NCBI GenBank assembly: GCA_003212345.1
Contig: QCPZ01000009.1
Coordinates: forward strand, 1-62,112
DNA from: SAR116 cluster bacterium AG-447-A06
Lineage (GTDB): Bacteria; Pseudomonadota; Alphaproteobacteria; Puniceispirillales; Puniceispirillaceae
DNA length: 62,112 bases
Reading direction: 5' to 3'
Shown: piece by piece, positions 55,450-62,112 of the stretch
How positions within the stretch are numbered: position 1 is the stretch's first letter
Layout: the number at the start of each line of letters is the position of its first letter
The notes under the pieces: model-generated
What the model was told of the DNA's origin: nothing
Seen by the model: the letters and a program-made list of their open reading frames with translations, nothing else
Databases searched by the model: none
Made by a program: the position numbers and the translations under genes

Positions 55450-55480
55450 CACATTACCTATCTAAGGGTTTAGCAGTAAA

Positions 55481-55505
55481 CGCCTGCCAGCTTAACTGGC
55501 AGGCG
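55481..55505 (-). terminator. Stem-loop between proX and proW
   Basis: A perfect 10-base-pair stem CGCCTGCCAG / CTGGCAGGCG with a 5-base loop lies 23 bases after the proX stop, followed on the minus strand by TTTAC. As at livK-livH, it probably allows the binding protein to be made in excess by partial termination or 3'-end protection. Confidence 0.7.
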
Positions 55506-55527
55506 AAAACTTGATTATGACGTGTGC

Positions 55528-56535
55528 TTAGAGACCAGCCTTAATCTTCTTAGCGGCATCAGAAGTTACCCATGAAGTCCAAACATCTTCGTTCTTGGTA
55601 AGAAATTCAATAGCAGCATCTTCACCTGTCGCCTGTTGATCAGCCATGTAAACAAGAAGCTTATTCATGACTGGACCTGGGAAAATTCGCTTGGCAAAGT
55701 AATCTGAAACCGGACCTGCACGCTTTTTGAAGCTGTCAGTGATCACAGTATGTACTTCTGACTTTGTCCAGGCGGATGGCTTTGGATTCGAACATTCTTG
55801 CTCAGGCTTTACAACACAGCCGTCCCAGTTTTCCTTACCAGCAAAAGGCACCCCAAAATCGAGCATAGTCAGACCATACTTTCCAACAATTGATGTTGGC
55901 GACCAGTAGTAGCCAAACCAGTTCTGCCCGCGATCAGCTGCTTTAGCAATCGAGGCGTCAAGGCCGGCTGCTGATCCCGGATCAACAAGGCGCCAGCCCT
56001 TTTTTTCCATTTCGAAAGCACGGAACAGATTTCCATTCGCCAACTGACAACCCCACCCTGATGGGCATGTGTGGAAACCGCCTTTTGATTTGTCCTCAGG
56101 ATGCGGGAATAAATCTGGCCGCTTTAGAACATCAAGAACTGTTTTCAGCTCTGGGTGCGCTTTCATTGTGTGTGGCAACAACCACCAACCTTCACCCAAA
56201 CCTGAGATTGGACCCTCAGAAACCGTATGAAGACGGCCCTCGGATTTTGCCTTTGCCAATGGATTAGCAACAGCATTAATCCAGAGTTCACCAGCAACAT
56301 CTGGCTGCCCTTTTTCATTCATGGACGTAAATGTTGGCATCGTGTCGCCAGGGACAATTTCAACTTTACATCCATATCCAGACTCTAGGATGATTTTATC
56401 AACATTAGCCATCGCTTGAGCTGAAGCCCAATTCATTTCAGCAACGGACACAGTGCCACACGCCGCAGATGCCTGACCAGCCATTCCCAACATGGTGCCC
56501 GCAGCAACTGCTGAGGCAAGAAGTAATTTCTTCAT
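55528..56535 (-). CDS. proX: Glycine betaine-type periplasmic binding protein ProX
   Basis: A 335-residue periplasmic binding protein of the OpuAC/ProX family. It has a signal peptide (MKKLLLASAVAAGTMLGMAGQASA, cleavage about residue 24) and mature Trp-rich segments (EMNWASAQAMANVDKIIL, GEGWWLLPHTMKAHPE, GQNWFGYYWSPTSIVGKYGL) that fit an aromatic cage for a quaternary ammonium. The start ATG is directly after GGGAGGGATAAAA. It is the first gene of proX-proW-proV-ldh2, an order that differs from the E. coli proVWX operon. Ligand (glycine betaine, proline betaine, choline, DMSP) is not decided by eye. Confidence 0.92.
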   Translation of the reverse strand: MKKLLLASAVAAGTMLGMAGQASAACGTVSVAEMNWASAQAMANVDKIILESGYGCKVEIVPGDTMPTFTSMNEKGQPDVAGELWINAVANPLAKAKSEGRLHTVSEGPISGLGEGWWLLPHTMKAHPELKTVLDVLKRPDLFPHPEDKSKGGFHTCPSGWGCQLANGNLFRAFEMEKKGWRLVDPGSAAGLDASIAKAADRGQNWFGYYWSPTSIVGKYGLTMLDFGVPFAGKENWDGCVVKPEQECSNPKPSAWTKSEVHTVITDSFKKRAGPVSDYFAKRIFPGPVMNKLLVYMADQQATGEDAAIEFLTKNEDVWTSWVTSDAAKKIKAGL

Positions 56536-56718
56536 TTTTATCCCTCCCGAGGATCATATTTCATTAACCGTAGCACGCACAAAAAGAATGATCGCGCAAC
56601 CGACATAATATCCAGTGTGCGACATCCACGCTCACAATCAAGTGTTTTCTGAGATTCTGGTTAAATTTCATTTCAAATCACCAATAACTCCGAGCTATCT
56701 TGATTAAGAAAACCCAAC

Positions 56719-57453
56719 TTAATGGCGGTATTCAGGCTCTTCCTCATCAAGAATGTTTCGAATTGCAGAAAGATGCTCTTCAACTTGAGCGTCCTGATTC
56801 TCCCATTGACGAGCGGTTTTTTCAGCGATTTCATCAGGCAAGATCGCAAGGGGCGCCCCCGTTGAGAGTGCAGTTAAGTAGGTTCGGCAACCTCGTTCGT
56901 AATAATATGCCAAATCAAAGGCTAGCGCTGGCGATTCCGCAACGGTCATAAAACCATGATTTCCCATCATGACCATTCGTTTATTGCCAAGGAGCGTCGC
57001 CAAGCGTTCCGCCTCAGCATCCAACCCCATCCCATTAAAGCCAATGTCAACTGCTACTCGGTTAAAGTATCGACAACTTGTTTGGTCAACCGGCGGCAAG
57101 CTTGGGTCCTGCAGAGCGCTAAGAGCCGTTGCATAATGCGAATGCAAATGAACTATACAACGTGCTTGCGGATTATTTCGGTGCATAGCGCTGTGAATCC
57201 ACCACGCCGTTGGATCTACTTTCTTATCATACTCAGATGGGGATTTTCCAGCATCAAGTATGAGCAAATCGCTAGCCCGCATCTTGGAGAAATGTACACC
57301 AAGGGGATTCATAAGAAATTGCTGTCCATCATCAGATATCGCGTAGGAAAAATGATTTGCGATTCCTTCATGCATCGATTCCCGCGCTGACCAGCGAAAA
57401 ATGGCGGCGAGATCGCATCTCGCATCGTCAATATTGACTGTGATTTTAGACAT
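56719..57453 (-). CDS. Class II aldolase/adducin-family protein
   Basis: A 244-residue protein (from ATG 57453, GGGAAG upstream) of the class II aldolase/adducin fold. The metal-binding His residues appear in HLHSHYATAL and the following GNHGFMTVAES. Family members include fuculose- and ribulose-phosphate aldolases/epimerases and other Zn-dependent aldolases. The substrate is unknown; the LARFRW-like start IFRWSARESMHEGIANHFS places it in the group without a clear sugar-phosphate signature. It reads in the same direction as proX but is 183 bases upstream of it, so co-transcription is possible but unproven. Confidence 0.8.
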   Translation of the reverse strand: MSKITVNIDDARCDLAAIFRWSARESMHEGIANHFSYAISDDGQQFLMNPLGVHFSKMRASDLLILDAGKSPSEYDKKVDPTAWWIHSAMHRNNPQARCIVHLHSHYATALSALQDPSLPPVDQTSCRYFNRVAVDIGFNGMGLDAEAERLATLLGNKRMVMMGNHGFMTVAESPALAFDLAYYYERGCRTYLTALSTGAPLAILPDEIAEKTARQWENQDAQVEEHLSAIRNILDEEEPEYRH

Positions 57454-57712
57454 AAAGTTTCTTCCCAGTTTAGTAAATCTCAGCAATAAAACCCTATGTA
57501 AACACGTTGAGTGTCAAATTCTGCCCTACTTCAGCAAATCAGATCAAATGATTTTTCAAATTTAATGGACTATGAAGAGTATTTTGCTATCTAAAGCCGG
57601 CCACATGCCCCTTCGTGTTCTCAACAAGGTTCCGGTAAAATTATTCAATGGTAAATAGAATTAGACATCGCTATGTTCCCGTGAGAGCGAACACAGGCAA
57701 TATCGGTAGGTC

Positions 57713-58651
57713 ATGATGAGATATGTAATTACAGGCGGGTGCGGTTTTATTGGCTCGCACGTTGTCCAGCTTCTAAAATCAAAAGGGAAAAAAGTTGCTA
57801 TCATTGACAAAATAACCAATCGTAAATTGATCGATCAAAAAACCTTGCTCCAGAATGTTCAACATTTCTACATGGACATTAGCGATCCTGAATTAATGGA
57901 AAAGGCTTTGCTACCAGAAGACATTGTGATCCACCTTGCAGCGCAATCGCATGTTGACGTTTCCTTTAGAAATCCTGTTCAAACAACCGTTTCCAATGTT
58001 GTTGGTATTCACAGTGTTTTGGCAGCTTGTGTAAAAAAAGGTGTCAAGAAAATCGTGGTAATGAGCACTGACGAAGTTTATGGTTCAACTGAACAAATTG
58101 TTGATGTTAATTTGCTCAACCCAGCAAACCCATACAGCGCATCAAAGGCGGCGGCCGACATGATTGTCAGCGCTTACAAAACAATGCACCCCGAAATAAC
58201 CATCACGACTCTACGCTCAAACAACATTGCCGGTCCTGGCCAGTTCATCAACAATATCATCCCACGCTTTTCAGTTCTCGGTTTATTAAAAAAGAAATTT
58301 ACGCTGCATGGTGACGGCTCAGCAATGCGGAGATATTTGTGGGTAAAAGACGCCGCTGAGGCCATCTGGCTTTTAGCCGAGCAAGCTACTAAGAGCCAGA
58401 TCTATCACATAGGGCACGAGGACAAGTTTTCCAACCTTGAGATTGCAGAAAAAATTGGGAAATACCTTGGACTGAAGGATTACATTTCTTTTGAGAAGGA
58501 CCGGCTAATTAATGACACAATCTATCCGGCTGATAGTTCAGACATGTTGCGTGACTTCCGCTGGCAGCCTACGCGCAACCTTGATGATTTTTTGCCAGAG
58601 ACAATTGAATGGTATCGCGAAAACCTTGACCATTTTCGCCACCAAATTTGA
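57713..58651 (+). CDS. NAD-dependent nucleotide-sugar epimerase/dehydratase, RmlB-like
   Basis: A 312-residue short-chain dehydrogenase of the extended type. The NAD-binding GGCGFIGSH is at residues 9-17, DIVIHLAAQSHVDVS and STDEVYGS with the dehydratase-type T-D-E motif follow, and the catalytic Y-S-A-S-K is in NPYSASKAAAD. The TDE motif and R-N-P pattern resemble dTDP-glucose 4,6-dehydratase, though no rmlA, rmlC or rmlD is nearby. It precedes a glycosyltransferase gene by 126 bases, so both may serve one surface glycan. The sequence is more AT-rich than the neighbours by eye. Confidence 0.8.
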   Translation: MMRYVITGGCGFIGSHVVQLLKSKGKKVAIIDKITNRKLIDQKTLLQNVQHFYMDISDPELMEKALLPEDIVIHLAAQSHVDVSFRNPVQTTVSNVVGIHSVLAACVKKGVKKIVVMSTDEVYGSTEQIVDVNLLNPANPYSASKAAADMIVSAYKTMHPEITITTLRSNNIAGPGQFINNIIPRFSVLGLLKKKFTLHGDGSAMRRYLWVKDAAEAIWLLAEQATKSQIYHIGHEDKFSNLEIAEKIGKYLGLKDYISFEKDRLINDTIYPADSSDMLRDFRWQPTRNLDDFLPETIEWYRENLDHFRHQI

Positions 58652-58777
58652 CTCCAGGATATACGCTAACAAAAACCTAATACAGCGCACCTAAAAATAT
58701 TACAATAGGTATAGTTCCAGTTTTTAAGTGGCTCCTCAATTTGCTTGTGGGGTTCTAATGATGAGATGGTTGATTCT

Positions 58778-59818
58778 ATGAAAATTCTTCATATCATTGC
58801 AGGCGCCGAACAAGGCGGAGCCGAATCTTGCGCGGTTGATACAATCAGGGGGCTTCATGCTGCCGGCATTGAACAGACTGTAATATGTAGGCCCCATGCA
58901 GCTTTTCTAACGCTTGTCCGAGACTGCGCGATTGATCATCATATTTTGAGCTTCAACCGGATCCTAAAATGGACGCAAAAAGCCAGAATCAATGTAATCA
59001 TAAAGAACGAAAAGCCAGATCTTGTGCATTGTTGGTTAAACCGTGCTGCCAGCTTTACAACTCGTCAAAAAACAGTTCCAGTCCTTGGATGGTTTGGCGG
59101 CTATTATGACCTAAAATATTATAAATCTTGTGATTTCTTTATGGGCGTTACCAAAGATATTGTGCGCTATATTAGCGATGTGACGAAGACCCCAGATCGC
59201 GCATACGTTGGCCATGCCTTCGGCACATTAGAAGCAATGGGAGAAGTTAAAAAATCTGATTATGGCATCTCAGACGCAACAAAAGTGGTGCTAATGCTAT
59301 CAAGAATGCACTGGAAAAAGGGTGTTGATCTTTTGATTGATGCGGCGTCAAAAATCGATGATGTTGTCTTTCTTATTGCCGGAGATGGACCGGAGAAGGA
59401 AAAATATCGAGCGCAAGCTCATGCCTTAAACCTCGAAAGTCGGGTTCTTTTTCTGGGTTGGTGCAAAGACCGACTGGGCCTCCTAAGTATTGCCGATGTC
59501 TGCGTTTTACCCTCCCGCTATGAGCCCTTTGGTATCGTTATTCCTGAGTCTTGGTTTGCCCGCGTTCCTCTCGTTGCCACAAAAGCCGATGGCGCCAAAC
59601 ACTATGTCAATCATGAAAAAGATGGCTTGCTTGTTGAAATCGATGACTGTGAAGGGCTCATTGAAGCTCTGCAACGCGCCTTACATGACGAAGCGCTTCG
59701 CGCGCAACTTATTAAAGGTGGGACTAAAATGTATGAAAAGCTGTTCAGTCGCGAGTCCGTTATCGCGTCGCTAATAAATTCATACCAAGACATGATCAGA
59801 AAGCACCCAAATATCTAG
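58778..59818 (+). CDS. Glycosyltransferase family 4-like protein
   Basis: A 346-residue GT-B glycosyltransferase. From ATG 58778 (MKILHIIAGAEQGGAESCAVDTIRGL) it has the GT4 N-terminal pattern, a mid-domain start VVLMLSRMHWKKGVDLLIDAASK, and the C-terminal E-x-F-G-x-x-x-x-E nucleotide-sugar motif as EPFGIVIPESW. The upstream GTG 58745 in frame would add 11 residues that are not family-like. A sugar nucleotide donor and an acceptor (lipopolysaccharide, capsule or glycolipid) cannot be named. It is paired with the epimerase gene. Confidence 0.85.
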   Translation: MKILHIIAGAEQGGAESCAVDTIRGLHAAGIEQTVICRPHAAFLTLVRDCAIDHHILSFNRILKWTQKARINVIIKNEKPDLVHCWLNRAASFTTRQKTVPVLGWFGGYYDLKYYKSCDFFMGVTKDIVRYISDVTKTPDRAYVGHAFGTLEAMGEVKKSDYGISDATKVVLMLSRMHWKKGVDLLIDAASKIDDVVFLIAGDGPEKEKYRAQAHALNLESRVLFLGWCKDRLGLLSIADVCVLPSRYEPFGIVIPESWFARVPLVATKADGAKHYVNHEKDGLLVEIDDCEGLIEALQRALHDEALRAQLIKGGTKMYEKLFSRESVIASLINSYQDMIRKHPNI

Positions 59819-59931
59819 ACGACTCACACATTTAATTTCACAATATCAGGTAGTGATGAAGCACAAAAGACATCTGTTCAAAACCGATTGACCGGTTGAA
59901 ATATTGTGCCTTTATCAGCAGGATCACATTT

Positions 59932-60912
59932 ATGAGACAACGCCACCTATCATTAATTACAAGCTCGCAGTGGCAAGACTATGAACTGCTTGATAGCGGA
60001 AATTTACGTAAATTTGAGCGCTTTGGTCCCCACCGGTTTATCCGGCCTGAACCACAAGCAATGTGGCACCCCCGTACTGAAGCAAAAGAGTGGCAAGCTG
60101 ATGGCATTTTTATTCCGGGAAAGCTTGGGAAAAATGATCAAGAAGAGGGAGAGGGAGAGGGAGGCGGTTGGCAATTATCAGAACAATTGCCACCATCATG
60201 GCAGCTTAGATATCAATCCTTACGTTTCTTGGCCCGGCCAACACCGTTTCGTCATCTTGGATTTTTTCCTGAACAGGCGGCGCATTGGGATTGGTGCGCA
60301 AATGCAGTAAAGGCCTTTACTGCCTATCATAAACGTCCCCCAAGAATCTTAAATCTATTTGCCTATTCCGGCCTAGCCAGCCTTCATGCGGCCGACGCCG
60401 GTGCCGAAGTCACCCACCTTGATGCCAGCAAAAAGGCTGTGGCACAAGCATTTGAGAATCGTGATATGTGCGCCATGCAGCACGCACCAATCCGGTTTAT
60501 AACTGATGACGCAACCAGCTTTGTTGATCGTGAATTGCGCCGCAAGAAACGCTATGAAGGCATTATTCTTGACCCACCAAAATATGGGCGTGGTCCTAAG
60601 GGAGAATTCTGGCGCATCGAAAATCACCTCACCCCATTGTTACAAAAGTGTCGCCAACTTTTATCCAAAGATGCACTTTTAATGGTGCTTACAATCTATG
60701 CCATTCGTGCTTCATCACTGGCTGCGCATTATGCTCTAGCAGATTTATTTGATGGTATGGGGGGTTCACTTGAATCAGGTGAACTGGCGTTAGAGGAGTC
60801 ACCGCTTGCACATGAAGAGCCAAAATTTGCAGAAGGCGGAGCACCCAAACGGCTTATCTCGCAAGCTAATTTTGCCCGCTGGCAGTCAGATTTGGCAATG
60901 AGAGGAGTCTAA
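59932..60912 (+). CDS. SAM-dependent methyltransferase, RlmI/RlmK-like
   Basis: A class I SAM-dependent methyltransferase of the 23S rRNA m5C type (RlmI group or a relative). From ATG 59932 it has 326 residues. The SAM-binding N-L-F-A-Y-S-G-L-A-S loop and the catalytic-type D-P-P-K-Y-G-R-G-P-K-G motif (near residues 216-226) are clear; the N-terminal part contains an acidic/Gly stretch EEGEGEGGGW. An RNA or protein target cannot be fixed by eye. It is convergent with the SpoU-family gene, with only one base between their stops. Confidence 0.82.
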   Translation: MRQRHLSLITSSQWQDYELLDSGNLRKFERFGPHRFIRPEPQAMWHPRTEAKEWQADGIFIPGKLGKNDQEEGEGEGGGWQLSEQLPPSWQLRYQSLRFLARPTPFRHLGFFPEQAAHWDWCANAVKAFTAYHKRPPRILNLFAYSGLASLHAADAGAEVTHLDASKKAVAQAFENRDMCAMQHAPIRFITDDATSFVDRELRRKKRYEGIILDPPKYGRGPKGEFWRIENHLTPLLQKCRQLLSKDALLMVLTIYAIRASSLAAHYALADLFDGMGGSLESGELALEESPLAHEEPKFAEGGAPKRLISQANFARWQSDLAMRGV

Positions 60913-60913
60913 T

Positions 60914-61732
60914 CTAGCTCCGGCGTGCCAGCGCTTCATAGAGAACAACTCCAGTTGCCACAGCTAGGTTCAGCGAGTCTGATCGCCCCAACATTGGCAA
61001 CTTAATCAACTGGCCACATGCCCTCATCAAATTTTCTGTAAGGCCAGATTGCTCATTACCCATCAGCAAGATCAGTGGCCTGTTATAATCAGCTTTTTGG
61101 TAATCTATTGATGCAGGCAATGTGGTTCCAAGAATTTTTCCCCGCCACCCGGCAGCAAATTTTATGAAAGCCGGTTCGCTGCAGGCAATAATTCGGGTGT
61201 TGAACACGGCGCCCATTGATGCCCTCACCGTCTCAACTGAATACGGGTCTGTACAGTCGCCAATCAGTATAACTCCACTCGCACCTACCGCATCAGCGGA
61301 GCGCATTACGGTGCCAAGATTACCGGGGTCGCGGACTCGGTCAAGAGCAACCCATGTTTCATCCTTGCTTGCGTCAATATCATCTAGACTATCCCAGCGC
61401 TGCCCAAAGGCTCCAAGTACTATTTGTGGATTGTCTTTCCGACTAATCCGTTGAAGTAACGATTGAGTCATTGGTAAAGCCCTGCCCTCAGCCCTAACCA
61501 GACCACCAAGTAGACGTTTTACTTGCCGGTCATCCTCTCGGCCAGCGACAAAAGCCAGCCGGTGCATAACCCATCCAAGATCCACCGCCTCATGGCAAAT
61601 TCGGGCACCTTCAGCCAAAAACCAGCCAGTCTGTCTCCGAAATTTTCGTTGATGAAGCGCGCGCAGCCGTTTCACTTCGTCATTTGCAGCGCTGGTAATC
61701 ACATCAGAAATTGGAACTAGGTACTGCCTCAT
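60914..61732 (-). CDS. SpoU/TrmH-family RNA 2'-O-methyltransferase
   Basis: A 272-residue SPOUT methyltransferase with the trefoil-knot motifs: DRVRDPGNLGTVMRSADAVGASGVIL (motif 1), LMGNEQSGLTENLM (motif 2) and LPMLGRSDSLNLAVATGVVLYEALA (motif 3). The N-terminal KRLRALHQRKFRRQTGWFLAEGARICHEA segment is the SpoU substrate-binding domain. The target is probably tRNA or 23S rRNA (TrmH/RlmB-like); the exact nucleotide is not visible. Start ATG 61732; a GTG one codon upstream is an alternative. Confidence 0.9.
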   Translation of the reverse strand: MRQYLVPISDVITSAANDEVKRLRALHQRKFRRQTGWFLAEGARICHEAVDLGWVMHRLAFVAGREDDRQVKRLLGGLVRAEGRALPMTQSLLQRISRKDNPQIVLGAFGQRWDSLDDIDASKDETWVALDRVRDPGNLGTVMRSADAVGASGVILIGDCTDPYSVETVRASMGAVFNTRIIACSEPAFIKFAAGWRGKILGTTLPASIDYQKADYNRPLILLMGNEQSGLTENLMRACGQLIKLPMLGRSDSLNLAVATGVVLYEALARRS

Positions 61733-61990
61733 CACTGGCTAGATAGCAAAATATTGAGCCGACGAATAGTTCTGTTTGCTGACAACCCACCTCCTGGGCA
61801 CTATTTTGGGGATTTAGGGATAAAAAGTCTAAAAATTGAGTAATTTTTATTTCTAATATTAGAGTTTGTAGCGTAATGAAGTTTTGAGGGGAAGTCCGTA
61901 AATAACCTATTGTTAACTCCCTCGCCAACGATACAGCTAACCGGTGATAAAATCGGTCATGTGATGTGGATTTTACGGGAAAGGCGGTGA

Positions 61991-62112
61991 ATGGGCGACG
62001 ACTCAATTAAATCCTTACTTCGCATCGATAGCGATGGTGGGCCTCAGAAAATTGGCTTTCTATTATTGAACCAGTTTTCAATGATTGCCTTTGCGTCGGC
62101 GGTAGAACCACT
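61991..62112 (+). CDS. GlxA-family transcriptional regulator, N-terminal fragment
   Basis: The last 122 bases carry the first 40 codons of a protein that runs off the right edge. The segment KIGFLLLNQFSMIAFASAVEPL matches the first strand and helix of the DJ-1/PfpI-like domain of GlxA/GbdR-type AraC-family regulators. Members of this group control choline, carnitine and betaine breakdown, so this could be the regulator of osmolyte use, but its DNA-binding domain is outside the window. AAGG lies about 6 bases before ATG 61991. Confidence 0.7.
   Translation, partial: MGDDSIKSLLRIDSDGGPQKIGFLLLNQFSMIAFASAVEP

Noticed and set aside
61736-61990. Short minus-strand frame before the GlxA-type gene
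   Set aside because: It overlaps the divergent promoter region and shows no family-like sequence or ribosome site.
1-62112. CRISPR arrays, IS elements, phage or integrase genes
   Set aside because: No regularly spaced repeats, transposase motifs or integrase motifs were seen; the only tRNA gene is not flanked by a recombinase or a repeated 3' end.

Overview
The window looks like chromosome of a free-living, aerobic marine alphaproteobacterium, plausibly of the SAR116/Puniceispirillum type. That placement is inference from gene content, not from a marker-gene tree. Alphaproteobacterial markers are a TrcR/DUF1013 regulator, a DUF1192 protein, a COQ9-family protein, a YdcH-like protein and an rpsU of the alphaproteobacterial type. 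The marine or osmolyte theme comes from sulfoacetaldehyde acetyltransferase (Xsc), a TauD-family dioxygenase, a ProXWV betaine transporter and a glycine cleavage operon behind a tandem glycine riboswitch. Base composition by eye is moderate (mid-40s % GC) and even. I see no insertion sequence, prophage, integrase, CRISPR array or rRNA.

Layout. 1-6.4 kb: housekeeping genes (ygfZ-like, DUF1192, trcR, ydcH-like, purE-purK, metA, coq9, rpsU). 6.5-9.6 kb: proton-translocating transhydrogenase pntAB. 9.7-12.8 kb: an M3 oligoendopeptidase translationally coupled to an ABC1/UbiB-like kinase that carries a frameshift in a 7-base homopolymer. 13.0-17.7 kb: tandem glycine riboswitch then gcvT-gcvH-gcvP. 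17.8-23.1 kb: an orphan beta-keto-acid cleavage enzyme, panB-panC, a SIS sugar-phosphate isomerase, and a cysQ/LigJ-like pair. 23.3 kb: tRNA-Arg(CCT). 23.5-26.6 kb: DEAD-box helicase with a long basic tail, and an MFS transporter.

26.8-35.0 kb: a Liv-type ABC transporter (livK, H, M, G, F) read from the minus strand behind a TauD-family dioxygenase gene, divergent from xsc. Its LivF ATPase carries a histone-H1-like lysine/alanine repeat extension. 35.1-36.1 kb: a quinone oxidoreductase.

36.4-47.9 kb: a large purine-catabolism island. It has an NCS2 permease, an 8-oxoguanine-deaminase-like enzyme, and on the minus strand a seven-gene run uraH-xdhA-xdhB-xdhC-puuD-puuE-allA, with uraD divergent. 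Together these take (hypo)xanthine or 8-oxoguanine to urate, 5-hydroxyisourate, OHCU, allantoin and allantoate, and then split ureidoglycolate to glyoxylate and urea. The allantoate-to-ureidoglycolate enzyme is not in the window.

48.0-57.5 kb: mmsA, an EamA permease, pckA, then proX-proW-proV ending in a 4-base overlap with a DpkA/Ldh2-type cyclic-imine reductase candidate, and a class II aldolase. 57.7-62.1 kb: a nucleotide-sugar epimerase and glycosyltransferase pair, two RNA-methyltransferase-type genes, and the first codons of a GlxA-type regulator cut by the window end.

Many starts have been moved from the longest reading frame to the codon with a Shine-Dalgarno sequence or the expected family N-terminus. 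Each case is stated in its entry.
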